This document shows, one piece after another, positions 1 to 12,800 of a DNA stretch of 64,000 nt (the stretch's first letter is position 1; every line of letters begins with the position of its first letter). This stretch comes from Marchantia polymorpha subsp. ruderalis (Eukaryota; Streptophyta; Marchantiopsida; Marchantiales; Marchantiaceae). The stretch is taken from the NCBI GenBank assembly GCA_037833965.1, contig AP031354.1, positions 474,001-538,000 on the forward strand, written 5' to 3'. The notes beneath the pieces were generated by a model that saw only the letters and a program-made list of their open reading frames with translations, had not been told where the DNA came from and did not search any database. The position numbers and the translations under genes were made by a program.

Positions 1-1180
1 TTTACAAATGGAGACTTACGCTAACGCCATTAATCTCTGCTGTTAATATTGCACACAACCTGCTGTAGCCACGAGTTCCATGGTTCGCTGTCTTCTACGA
101 AGATTGGAAGAACCTTCAATATCGAGGAATAACTCACTGAATTCGATGCGAGCGCATGGACTATTGAGAAGACAGTATGTACACCGGAAATGAGTTTTAC
201 ATCCTGGTTTCTAGTCTCATCTACCTGTCACCATTTTCCCGGGTTCTGAGAACCCAGGAGGAGGACAAATCAGGCTTTGCTTCAACGTCTGAGACTCGCG
301 AGACTCGAGACGGTTGAAGGGCCTACTTCAGCAACTAACATTGAAGGCTGTCTGCGTGTTAATTGAATGTTTCCTTCAAAGAAAGATTAATCAGCGAGCC
401 ACATCAGATAAGCATGGCACCCCATTTCCAGTCTACCAAATGTTGTTACGCAGTTTCTACTGAGCTAGAGTTGTTCTAGGAACTTATTCGACATTCTCAA
501 GGGTGTCAACTTCTCTGACGCTGGAGTTCAACACGAAAAGCCTGAAATTAGTGGAGAGTAATTTGAGCTCGTTCTGTTGTCGAACGTATCCCGTTTTGTC
601 CCTTCTCTGGTGATGGGACTCTCGTGAAAGCATCTTAATCCGGCCATTCGATTCGGGATTCCAGCTCGGAATGATCATTATATACTTGGACCATGGTTAA
701 GTGCTTCTTCTTATACTGAAATCTCATAATCAGGAAGAGCGAGAAAGAGCTAATTCCAGACGCAAGCTATCAATTATGGTCTTGGTGACTATCGACGCTA
801 TCTTTCCCAGCTGTTATGTTCCTTCAACAGATTGTTCTTGTGAATTGAGCTCAATTGGCATCAGCAGGCTGCCCGTTGCTGACCAAAATGTTACACGACT
901 TAAACCATGCAGAAATTGGGGCATCAAAGGTTGTGGGCGCTCCTGGATAGTCCTTGTGGAGATTCGACATGCTGTAATTTGTCGCTGTGTCTTGCTCTGA
1001 GTGACATACCTGTCCGATTGATACATACGCACTAGGTAAGTGTTTCCTTAATCTTTAGTGAATGCAGTTTACAGTGTACTTGGCATCGCGATGATAATTA
1101 TTGCTCGTATTACTTTGTAATTAGCTGGGATACTCGCTAAGGTACAGTGCGATCTTTCTTCTTGGCAGGACAATATCACT
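1..1180 (+). promoter_or_regulatory. Upstream region and spliced 5' leader of the TPK channel gene
   Basis: No protein-coding gene is recognisable here. The last part looks like a spliced 5' leader. A good donor (AG|GTAAG) lies at 1035/1036, and a pyrimidine-rich acceptor ending in GGCAG lies at 1168, 12 bases before the start codon at 1181. That would make a 133-bp intron in the 5' UTR. The short open frames in the first kilobase have no recognisable content. No TATA box was assigned. Confidence 0.45.
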
Positions 1181-2700
1181 ATGGGGAGGGAATTTCATGA
1201 TGTGGAGATTCAGAGACCTCTTCTAGAGGAGGCCAACAATGGAGATTCTGTTGCTGCGGAAGCTGAGGCAACGAGTTCAATCAAAGTAGCCACCGTCGAA
1301 CCTCGCAGATTATTACCTGCGGAAATTTACTCGAATGGAGACAGCCCTTACAAGCATAGCCCGGGAACAAGTATCCTCTGTAAGGCTATTGTAGCAATTG
1401 TCATCTACTTTGCCATTGGAACCTTGTGCTTTTACTATGCCGGGGACGATCTCTTGGGTGTAAGAACACAGGCTTTCATCGACGCCCTTTATCTCTGTGT
1501 CGTGACTTTGACCACCGTGGGATATGGAGACCTTGTGCCCTCGTCCACAACGACAAAGCTCTTTACATGTGTCTATGTGTTTGTGGGATTCGGCCTCGTG
1601 GGTGTATTGCTGAGTGGCGCTGCCAATTACCTCGTTGGGAAACAAGAGCAGATTTTAGAGAAAGCTGTGTATCGCAAAGATCGCAACCATCATTGTGAGG
1701 ACCACTTGCCTGAGGATGACGACGTGAGATCTGCTCATTGGAAAGCAGTAATTTCTGGGATGATGATACTAGTCTTAATGATTATGGGGGTCACGTTTCT
1801 TGTGCACTACGAGAAGTTCACTTTGGTGGATGCAGTGTATTGTGTCTCTGTTACCGTCACTACTCTTGGATACGGAGATCGAAGTTTCAAGACTGCAACT
1901 GGTCGTCTCTTCGCTGCAATATGGATTCTTGCCAGTACCATTTGCGCTGCTCAGTTTTTCCTTTACCTTTCCGAGGTTCACACGGAACATCGGCAAAGGA
2001 GGTTAGCCCGTTGGGTGCTCTCACGTAAACCAACTAAGGTGGATCTTCAAAATGCGGACTTCGACAAAGACCAGTTTGTCAGGTTAGTTTTCTAATTCCT
2101 TGTTCTGAATTGTCTTTTTCTGCAGTGTGTAATGTAAGTAAATACATTGATGACAACTCTCGTTTCAGGAACCACAGTTTGATGTGAACTACTTCATGGT
2201 TGTTCACAACCGTTTTAGTGAAATTTCAAGTTTCTTTTTCCAACGTCAATGTTTCTACTAATGCTGGGTTTAGAAATGCTATGTCCCTTTTGAGTAACAT
2301 CTGAAAATTAACTTCCGTAGCTGGCACGTAGACAGTCCTTTGTCATCGATACCCTTTTTATTCTGTTTTCGAAACTAGCGACTCCTCGTCAGCCTAACGT
2401 ACTTTTTTCACTGTGCCTTTTAGAACGAGGAGAGCCTTTGACGTGCTACTACATTCATATTCTTTGTCCTGTATTTCCACTCGAAACTTGGTCAAGAGAT
2501 GTTGAGGATGCATTGCTGACTTCTCATGTGTTTGTTGGGTTGTATGCAGTGCACCAGAATTTGTGATTTATAAGTTGAAAGAGCTTGGGAAAATCGATGA
2601 GGACGATGTGACCGGAATCTTGCAGCATTATAAGCAATACGTCCCGACCCCTACCGACTGTATAAATATACATGACTCGTACCTCGCCCAGCCATCATGA
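1181..2700 (+). CDS. TPK: Two-pore K+ channel, TPK family
   Basis: Two exons, 1181-2082 and 2550-2700, join in phase to give 350 residues. The protein has the TPK layout of two tandem pore modules: hydrophobic segments, the first selectivity filter TTVGYGD (GYGD at residues 114-117), two more segments, then the second filter TTLGYGD (GYGD at 230-233). Both filters are intact. After the last helix comes a basic stretch and one good EF-hand loop, D293-x-D-x-D-x-F-V-S-x-x-E304. The intron (GT at 2083, AG at 2548-2549) falls inside this loop, and without it the 12th-position Glu is lost. Plant TPK channels are mostly tonoplast K+ channels gated by cytosolic Ca2+. I see no obvious RSxSxP-type 14-3-3 site in the N-terminus, which many angiosperm TPK1 proteins have. 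Vacuolar location is inferred from the family, not seen. Confidence 0.93.
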
Positions 2701-5700
2701 ACCATGCATCGGCCATCAAGCAGACTATGCTTTTCAGTCAGTCAGAACTTTATTAACCTAACGTCTCGCTAGGAAGGAAAGGGTGAGGGTGATCCCGGTG
2801 AAAGTGCCTAGAGCATAGGTCAAGTAATTTTCAAACACATTTTATCTCTATCTGTTAGGGAGTGGAGGTAATAAGCATCTTCTGAGATCTTCAATCCAGA
2901 TCTTACAGGCTGCCACATGATCTTCAAATTAGTTGGTAGGCAGGAGACAAGTGAAGCCCACGTCTATCAGCTCGTGGTCCTGATGTCTTTTGCTTGACGA
3001 ATCGTTTGTAGCCTTGTGGCAAAAGTTACGAGAAAACCAGGATCTTGTCCTATGTACTATGCGTGAATGAGACGAGGCAACCATTCCACCTGCCATTTCC
3101 AGTGAGGCATTGTTGCTTGAATTGTTCTCGACCCCTTCCTACTAGGTGGCCTTGAGGGACAGGATTTTTAGCCGTCAAATAGATGCGAAGGATCTCGAGT
3201 TCTGGAAATTCAAATCTAGTGTGAGCTAGTCTCGAGTTTATACTATTCTTACCTCCTGTCAACCGGGTCTTTCGTATTCCTCTATCTCGCCGAAAGGATG
3301 GAAATGCGGAAACGTTTCTCGGCTCCGTCAGTGTACATGAATCGAGGTCGTCAATAATTTCATGCTTGGATAGAGTGAGCTGGGAGTAGCTGCTGTAGTT
3401 ACATTTGGAGAGAAGGTGTTTTCATAGATAGTTTGGCTTGAGATTCAACTCTACACTGTCCTCATGGTTAAATTCGCCCTTTTGCGCGTTAGGTAGACAA
3501 GCAAATTCCTGTATGTGTTAGGCAATGCACGCTCATATGGAGTTTTTGTAAAATATTTCAGCCTCTAGATTCAGTACTTTTAATTTTGGAGCTCACCTGG
3601 GTCTTGGAACCTAATTAAGCTTTTTGGTGGATTATGGACTATCTGATTCCCTAGCCTGGGATGAACTTGAAAATTCTTCTCCACTGAACCCAGCTCTCAC
3701 GAATAACTTGTCTGAAATTTACACTATTTTCTTATTGCGATTTGTTTCCCAGTCCCTTGAAGCAAATTTGGGAACGTCTTACTTTTGCTCTAGCTTATTA
3801 TGAACCAACTATCTGGGTCAGGGTGATTGAAGAGTGTCGCTACATAGTTGTACAAGGAGAGAGCGAGTAGTCAAGAATGCTGCAAATTGCTTTGCGCTCC
3901 TACCCCGTGCGTACTGTTTGGCACTTTGGATCCTTACTCAGAACAATTTGCTGTTTACTTCATATGTTTCTGCGGTACATGCTGATTCTCAGTTACATCA
4001 AAAGTGATTCGCTGATAAGATTTAGGGTAATTGGCTTAGACAACTAAATAATGCAGTCTTTCCTCGCATAAGAGATTGAGCATTTGTAACCGAGATGGCA
4101 TGTTCATCTCATTAACGATTGACTGAAGGTTGACCGTCTAACACCAACTCGGTCACTACCTTCGCAACCTTCGCCTGTTCATCTTGTCGCGTGGACTCTC
4201 GGGACATCTCTTGTAAATACTAGTTTTGGATGTACATCAAACCCTCAATCGATCATGTCATCATGTCCATGATAATGTCCATCTGATTTTGATACAACTG
4301 GATACTCTTAGATCTTTAATACCCTTCAATAATGTCTTTAGATTTTCACGGCGATATCATATCAAATCAATTCTTGACTTGAATACTGTACTAACTGTAT
4401 AATATCGTCGAATTTGATAAATTTGCAAACCCACTAAAGTTGAGTAAATTTAGTAGATTGCCCTTAAATCTGTGTTTGAACCTGGAAGTTGATATTCCAC
4501 ACAATGAGACAAAACCGAACTACGCATTAAGTTGTGGTGTATGTGATAAAAAAATCATTTTTTTCTACTGTAGAAATCCAGTTGTGAAAAACATATTGTG
4601 ACATGCTATATTTTTAAATTCGACATGAGAACGCCGAAGTAAACTTTACCCAACATCAGTGAGTACCATTGTGGTGTGAAAACCATGATACTTTTCACTT
4701 CATCAGACTTAAAAATGGATGTACCAGTGAAAATTTGTTTCGAGGTCAAATATTACAACAAAGATTAAAATACAGAGATATAGTCAAATCGATTTTCGTT
4801 TCCAATCCACAGCTGAATTACCAGGAAAATGTTTGTAAACGCATCCAAACAATACAAAACAATTTTAACGATTCAAAAACACAATCCTGTATAAAACAAC
4901 TCTAAAATGTACAAAACTCACAATTCTCAAAACAAAACACAGTTTGATGTCGAATTGAAGTTCCGCAATCACACATTTTTCATCATAATATAAAAGAAAA
5001 ATTAAAGCTAATTAAAGTCACTTACCTAATACGTTGCAACCGCTAATCTTGATCAAAACTGTAACACTCAAAAATCTGAAATTGAACTCCACCCTTTGAA
5101 ACCTAACCAGCGTGAGCAATACTATAAATCTTAACATCATTAGATCTTCTTATTCACATGTAGACCTGATTTATCAGCTGACTATTAAATAATTTCTGAC
5201 ACCCTATACGTATCTACCACTACATAGGAGACCGTTTGCGATTCACGAGACTATAGAGGCATAGAGACCGTTTGCTGACTTTATTCACTTCGTGCATGAT
5301 ATCTTATATTCCTCTGCCAACAGATATCATGCACGAAGACAACTGTCCACTCACGAGTTGATTAAGGAGTAAGACTCGAATGGATCTCCGAAGAAGCACA
5401 AATACAATCAATTCACAAAATAAAGCGACTTCTTGTTCTGCCTACCCCTGTTCCCTCGGTAAGTTTTTTGTCCACGATCAGATTGATGGCGACGTACAGT
5501 TGCGAACGCTTATAGTTTCTACAGAGGAAGTGGTCGTAAGTGCTTTAGAAACACTGCTTTGGAGGCCCAGGACTGTGAAGACATGGTGCTCTATGTTATG
5601 GTCGCGGTTAATACACTACACGTTCTGTACACGAAGTACACGAAGTTCGGTGGGCTAGACAGATTTTCCTCAAATTCCACTCCTCGTGAGAACTGATCAC

Positions 5701-7208
5701 ATGTAGCAAGATTCTTCGTAATCAAATATGTGGATCCTTGTGTCTGAGGCGTGTTGGCAGATGAGTAGCTGTAATCAGCAAGCCTCAGACTGGAATCACA
5801 GTAAACCGTGACTTTTACACTTTTGCAAAGGTTTATGAAATATGTGAAGAATCGATCCCTCTCCAAGGTTCTCCATACATTTGTGAGCAAAACATTCACC
5901 CCATACTAACCCATTGTGTCCTTTCTTGTCCTGATTTTGATCTTAGTTACGCCAGGTGATTGGAAGACATTAGATAACGATAAGTAGCTCAACAATGGAC
6001 AGGAATTGTGAATTCGCCGCTACCAAATTGTGGAATTCTGGCGACATTTTAGTGTATATTCGAAGATACGTGCGTCTACTACACAAAACAATTTGGTCAG
6101 ACAACCTGACATTCAACAGCGAGATACTCCGCAAGAATGCTCCAGCAACAAATTGAGACCTTGCTGTACTGACTGTTGCAGAAATCTGTCTTCCTTTTAA
6201 AGTCTTAACTCGTCAGGCTGCTCTACTGGATCTTTCCTCCTGGAATCAGCATTCCATGCAGCAGGGAACTCACCTTAGCCACATGGCACTATCACTTCGG
6301 GCCTGTTATCATCAGAAAAAGTACGGAAAATAGTTGTCTAAAAGTTGTTCCGTCTTCAGACTTCATATCTTTAGCTTGATTACATTTCATATACATCCTA
6401 CACACAGAACTGTCGAGCTGTCATAACCCTAAAATGTAGATGGACGACGCCGGGTCCGCTGTGAATCCCTATGATAAAATTCTAAGTCTACAGCTCCAGA
6501 TGGTGAGCATATGGTACACTCTGTCCCATGCAAATCTGCAAAACATATGTGCCACAGACTATAAAATTAACCCCGAGTCTCTAAACCTGCAAGTTATTAA
6601 TTAAAAGCATTTTGCCCCAGCGGCCGAAAACCACAAATCTAATGCGTAAATTTTGATGATGTTTGCACAGGACACATTATAGTAAAATGTATCTATCAGT
6701 TGGCAGAGATCAAACATCAACATTAACAGATACTCCAGGCACCCACAGAATTTGCGCGAGGGCCCCCCACCAAGTACAGAAAATGACACCAGTTTGTAGA
6801 AATCTGGTCAATCGGGGCTGAGAACGGAAAGGTCGAAGTCTCCTTCATTCGCTTGACCATGAGCCAGCAAGTCTTGTCTGTACACGTCCAACACAACCGA
6901 GCATCCCAGTCAGTGCAAAGCAACTTTTGAACACAAGCTTGTAACCACTGAAGTGACCTGGCACGAGGTGTATGAAGACGACTCAAATCAACTTTTGACA
7001 CTGTTGCATATTCAGATTGATCGACTTAAAACAATCGGCAGGAGACATCCTCGAGGGTATCAACTCTTTCGCTGCAACGTTTCGTTTTATTTTCTGAACT
7101 CAGGTAAAAGCAATAATCAAAAGAACTTTAGAGAAGACAGTAATCCTTACCGGATTGAGACATTGTTCGAGTTCAAATACAACGGATTGAACATCTATAC
7201 GTCTGTAA
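2701..7208. other. Intergenic, no gene recognised
   Basis: It starts with the presumed TPK 3' UTR. The rest holds only short unrelated open frames (the longest about 100 codons) with no recognisable domain on either strand. The stretch 4,200-5,200 is AT-rich. A short direct repeat, agaccgtttgc, occurs twice near 5,229 and 5,266, just before the hairpin at 5,288-5,338. The last 500 bases probably include the 3' UTR of the minus-strand CCCH/RING gene. Confidence 0.5.
5288..5338. repeat. Perfect 17-bp inverted repeat with 17-nt loop
   Basis: The arm at 5288-5304 (cttcgtgcatgatatct) is exactly complementary to 5322-5338, with 17 bases between them. It lies in non-coding sequence. It could be the terminus or footprint of a small foldback element. 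No flanking duplication is evident. Confidence 0.75.
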
Positions 7209-8781
7209 CTACGTTCTCTTTTTATCTTCTTCCTCGGCGGCATTGGCTTCTTTCATTCTCTTCACAATCGCATGGGCAGTGTTGAAGACCCCATTCGTAG
7301 GCTTGTTGCAGACGAAACAATGCTTATTTCTTGCGTGATGCTGTATTGAGTACAATGCCAACAAATCAGTTGATAGCCTCCACAAAAGAAAAGCCGCTCT
7401 TAACGCTAGGTAAACATCAAGGCTTGTCTAAGATTAATATAAGAACCAGCATACTCAAGGACAAAGACAAGATACTCGACAGAAAACAGGACAGAAGATT
7501 GCCTTCAGTGCACAATGTTCGCAAAAATAGTGCTTGCAGTGTGTCATGACTGGTTCTTTGAAGGGTTCACGGCAGATGAAACACGCGAAAGGTAGCTCGT
7601 CATCTTCATCACTATCTTCCTCCCCAGCCTCCTCTTCTTCGGGAAGTCCTTGTACTATTCTGTCCTTCTTCTTCTTCTGAGACTCGTCCCACTCTTTCTC
7701 CATTTGCCAGCCCGACTTGTAATCACCTCGATCATGCATGAATTTGCAGGAATCTCCATAACCACAGTAACCTGTTTCCTTGTAATCTTTACATATGTCT
7801 GGCTGATAATCAAACCGGACAGACCACCTGATATGTGCCGACGCTCGTAAAGGGCCGTGCGCACCTCCAGCTTTCTCACCAGAAATTGTGTGTTCTCTCC
7901 TGAATCCAGCTTTGTGATCTGTATAAGCATTGATACCTTTATAGACCTTACTGCTGGCACTATTGTTTCCCTTGAGTGCCTCGTCAGCCTGTTTCAGAAC
8001 CCTCTCTCTAATTGCTCTGGCATCTCTATCAAAAGCTGTTTCCGTTTCCAACGTGGCAGTAGCCCTTGAGTCATTCTGTGTTTGAATCTCTCGAGAGGAT
8101 TCGAAAAAGAAGACTCCCTTCTTCTCGCCGTCCGGACCTAATTTTTCATCTTCTTTCGTTCCCTCGTCCACGGCAACAAGCTTTTTGGCTGGACCAGTCC
8201 CTGACGAAAACTCTAATCTGCCATCACTTTTCTTTACTGCCTTCAACTTTTGCACAAGACCAACATCTTCGTCTTCCTCATTATTTTCTGAGGTTCTTTT
8301 TCTCATGTTCTTATTTCTCACCGACTTCTTGAAGAAAGTGCAAGCTGCAAACAGAGAAGTGACAATATTAATCTACATGAGTAGAAAGATGATAACCAGC
8401 ACGGTTAGCGTAGTCAACCTGACATAAACCCCTTGAAATCATGTGATGATTCGGCTTTACAGCAAGCTACACTGTCCAAGTTACTTGCCGAACCATACAC
8501 CTAGACAAATGTGACAAGACCAAAAAAATGGGGTCATACAAGTACCATACGAGGCAATTACAGTAGCGAAAGCTGCTCACACATGCGTGATTCAAATGGA
8601 GATGCCAGTGAATAGGGTTGAGACCCGGGCCAATTCAGATGATAAGAGAAAGCACGAGAAACGTACACTCCTCTGTACTCCCAATACGACCATCCGTTCT
8701 CCTTGCTGCATTTTCAGCGTTCTCATCGTTTCCGGCAGCAGAAGTGGCCACACAACTTGCAGGCTCCGACTCATGAGTCAT
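7209..8781 (-). CDS. CWC24: CCCH and RING zinc-finger splicing factor, RNF113/CWC24 family
   Basis: Three minus-strand exons, 8781-8667, 8344-7503 and 7340-7209, join in phase to give 362 residues. A low-complexity acidic N-terminal half is followed by a CCCH finger C-x8-C-x5-C-x3-H at residues 223-242. A C3HC4 RING runs from about 293 to 330 (CFIC ... HCKHYFC ... CFVC). RNF113A, yeast Cwc24 and their plant relatives carry this CCCH-then-RING pair. They act in the nucleus in spliceosome activation, and RNF113A also acts as an E3 ubiquitin ligase. The second intron starts with GC (AAG|GCAATC, intron 7502-7341) and falls inside the RING, so the last zinc ligands come from exon 3. The start is the Met at 8781; an in-frame Met 16 codons upstream is possible. 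The first donor (8667/8666) is the better of two phase-compatible choices. Confidence 0.9.
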
Positions 8782-9844
8782 TGGCCTGGTTTCGGCGATG
8801 TAATCTACAAGGCGAGCAGTTAATAGCACAGGTCAGTTCTGGGCATTGAAAACAACCGAAATTCAAGACTTGACATAAAATCATCTGCAGGTGTGTATCG
8901 ATCATCCTTTTAGTCGTCAAGACTACTCTCAGACGAGAAAATCATCCTTCCCTAGCAACTGGAGCTCCACTAGCATCCACAACATCATCCCTAAGCCGTA
9001 ACTATGCAAGATTAAACTTCTATATCCCTTCCAGGAGCTGCTCAAGGTTATGCTGCACTAACAAATGCAGCATGAGAGGGCCCAATTGAAATTTATTCAG
9101 ATCTCCTCAAGTATTCGTCGATCTCAATTCGGCTGCTCTTTACCCCAATCGCGAGTATTCGGACCAACCCATCTTGTACTTTCTTTTCCATTTCAAATCG
9201 AAACCAGACAGCGCTCTATAAATGTTGCACAGAATCCGAATCTAGCCAAAGCTCGTCCCTCACCGCCGAGAAGAAAAAACGAAAAAAAAAGGCATGGTGC
9301 AGATCAAAAGCGTGACCAAATTCTCACCTTCAAAACCTCGGTTTCTTTCTCCGACTCTACCCGTACCCCGACAATCGAAGACGTATAGCGAACTGTACAG
9401 ATAGACAAGCGCCGCTTGGAAATTGCCTTTGTTAAATTACAGGGGACGAAAAGACGAAAAGCGCAAATTACAGGGGAAGATAGATAAGCTGGGCAGAGGA
9501 TACGGCACACAATAGGCGATAGAATCTCGAGCAGTGGAATGTTGGGACAGACTCTGTAGGGTACTCTCAGACCGCGGGTCGCTGCGCTACCCTAAACATG
9601 TGCTCGTTCCGAAATCCTAGTCCTGTCGAGCGTTGGCGCTTACGTTCCAAAGGAAACGAAGTAAAGAATAAGTTCGATTCCGGAAAGGAAGTCCCACACT
9701 GTGAAAGATGAAACCAAGGGGCGAAATATGCGCTACACCCAATAGCATCAAATCTGTTCTCTTCGAATAAAACTATGATATGATTTAGTTTCTCATAAAC
9801 ATGGGAAAGCCTGCTTTTACTTCCACGTGAATCCCGTGATTCAT

Positions 9845-9847
<3 letters not shown>
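8782..9847. other. Upstream region of the CWC24-like gene
   Basis: It probably holds the promoter and 5' UTR of the minus-strand CCCH/RING gene. Open frames here are short and lack any recognisable domain. I see no RNA gene and no clear core-promoter element. Confidence 0.4.

Positions 9848-9879
<32 letters not shown>
9848..9879. repeat. (AT)n microsatellite
   Basis: Uninterrupted AT dinucleotide run of about 15 units. Confidence 0.95.
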
Positions 9880-9881
<2 letters not shown>

Positions 9882-12800
9882 AATCACAACGTAAACATAA
9901 ATAAAGAACCACTATGTCTACTCCAACCAAGTATAATTATGACCTAATAAAGTTTATAAACCGAAAATGAATGAAGAACACTAAAAGGCAATGTGCTCTT
10001 CATCCAAGAAAAGAGAGTCACATCCCTAAACTCACAACCATCATTATCATTGACACTAATATAAGCGATCCTCTTTATAACTTGACCATTTCTCGATTTG
10101 AGCGTGTCATCTTTGGGCAGTGCCATGTTAATCTTCTCTATATAGTTCCAAATTTATGGGATGCCCCCAAGAAAAAATACATATCATATACTTTATTGAG
10201 ATATTTTCAAATGGTTCTCAAGAGCCGACACATACTGATAATCATGAATTTATCTTTTTCTCAAATAAGCCATAACAAAGAAAATAAAAGTATGAAATCT
10301 AATTATTATTATTTTAATTTTATACGAATTTTCATTGCAAATTTGGAAATTTGTATGTAATGAGATTACAAACTAAAAATATTTATTAATTTACTTAGAT
10401 TGTTTAAATGTAATGAAAAAAATTTTATACTCTTGATTGAAGTCATGCGATGTATTATAGCACAAGAGGCCTTTCTATTTTTATCACATCTTGAATCAGA
10501 CAGAGAATTTTATTTATAAATACAGTTTATTTAAATCATATATATAGCTCTACTATTTATAATAAAGTTTTGTTTTCAATGTGACATTTTTTTTATTAAG
10601 AAGATTACACAATGTATGATCTGAGATGAGGAGTAATTTGCACGTATAAAATAATACATCTTATCAAAACAAGATTATGATCAAAACTGTGGAATGTAAT
10701 TTTTTTCTCAATGATGTTGGGGAAAATATGCAACATAAAATGAATAAAAATGAGTGGAAAACTATTTTTTTGTTATCCAGATTTGAATGAGATTGGCTTA
10801 TGTAATTTTTAAAAAAATTTGAATTAAAATAACGTCAAAATAGTTTGAATCCAATATAACTTATGCTAACATTTTTTTTGCATTCTAATCAAATATCTTT
10901 CTATGCAGATTCTATTTGAATCTTCAAAGGGTAAATGTGTTCGTGGAAAGGTATTGACCAGATTGAGATCAATCTGGTCAATACCTTCACTTTGAAATGT
11001 ATAAATAATAGAAAAATGGGGAATATAAATAAATAAATAAATAAAGCATCTCATTATTATAAGTTAAAGCAATTGAAGATTCAGTTATTTCATCAGTATA
11101 TAATAACTAAATATCATAATTAAGATTCCATCAAAAAACTGCAATTTTTCACATATATATTTACCTCTATTCATTAAGCACATTGATATAAGGATTTATT
11201 GTTTTCAAAAAAAAATTGTGATCATATTTATTTCAAAAAGATTTGATAATTACAAAACTCTGCACAATTAGAAAAAACTTTTACTTACGACAACACAAAG
11301 AATATTTATATAAAATATAAACATGCATATGCTAGCATTCTTTGAAGATCCATGTTCTCGTGTTTCTATTTCATAGCTCTCATATATTTTTTTATTGTAA
11401 ATCGATTCCAGCAATTTTATTTTTTATTTTTAAAAGAATGTAACTATATAAATATAACTGGTATTCCAGAAAGGATATGCTAGAATATAGATACGAGTAG
11501 AAAACCTAATGGGATTAATTTAGTAAGTGAGAGTAGTATGACCTAGTGACTACATTGGAGATGGAAATAATCTGTGATACGAGTCCATTTGGAAACAACG
11601 TGTAAATCCACGTTTGAAATTTTAAGTTCAAATATATATGAACATAAACCTAATTCATGTGAATTATCAGATATAACCTGTTTCTTTCATAACTTAGAAA
11701 TGGGAGGAAAACGTTCCTTCTTCTACCGATTGAAAAGCCAACAAACCGCAGCGGAGTTTGTGAGTAATTGTTGGGATCGATGTATCCTTAGAAACCAAAC
11801 TACACCTTCACCTGCTGCTTCCGATGGATTCCCGCAATCTTCTCCACTTGTTAATGCCCAATGCATGTACCCTGGCCAGGATAAAATTGGTCTTATGGGA
11901 GCAGAAGAGAAGTCGATGGTATTGATTCAAGATATGATCAGCCAAGATTGCGCGTGCCCCGGACATCTCTTGACCAGACTAATCTAGGATCCCGGGGATG
12001 CTTCATCTGTTCTATTTTCTATTCTCAGAAATAGCATGCGAGTGTCGGAACAAGTCAACAGATGGGGAGAAGGAAGGTGTTTGATACTCGTTCGGATTGT
12101 CCATGTAAAGCTAAAGCCAGGTTCCATTTGCAGCAAAAGCGATGCGCATTTGTCAACTTCAGCCTTCAATAGTTGTAAGCTTCGATCAATTTCCACCGAT
12201 TGATTGACCTGGCTGTCTTTCTCAGACTGGTATGGCCTGCTGCTGCCATCCTGATGCAATTTCTTGGTTTCATGTGGATGTAGATTACCGCTAAGGGAAG
12301 TTAGAACTGTACAAAGTTAGATAATCTTTATGGCCTGAACGGACATGTCATGATGACCTGAACGCGCATTTCTGCTTCACGGAACAAAATACACGGTTTC
12401 GGAAGGTCAGAAGCTCAAAAGTCGTTTCGAATGTAGGAATTGACGGCAAACACTTTGACATTAGGCGAATATTACGATAGAGTTGGTTCTTGGTTTTTAT
12501 TTTATTATAAATTTGTGATCCCGGTGTTGAAAGCACTTGGGAAGGCCTACTCACACATCCTCAATTTCGAGGCGTTTGCGCCGATCAATATGTGAGAGCT
12601 TTTGGTTCTGCCCTACGGTCGCGATTGTTTACCTTCTAAGTGTTCAGTTGTAGGTCAGCCACCAATTTTATGTTATAGAAGTGTTTTTATGGACATCGCT
12701 ATGGTGCATATGTCGCTTGAAGTCTTCAGCTGGAAATAATCTTAGCTTCTTGATAACTATGGGTACACAATCCTCTCGAAATTCTCACACTCAGGGGATG

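Noticed and set aside
1313..1645. 110-codon minus-strand frame
   Set aside because: Shadow of the TPK channel exon, which has two intact GYGD filters on the plus strand.
7650..8332. Plus-strand open frames opposite the CCCH/RING gene
   Set aside because: Antisense shadows of a minus-strand gene with conserved zinc fingers.
10948..10987. MicroRNA precursor
   Set aside because: The loop is only 2 nt and the arms 19 bp; too short for a plant miRNA precursor.
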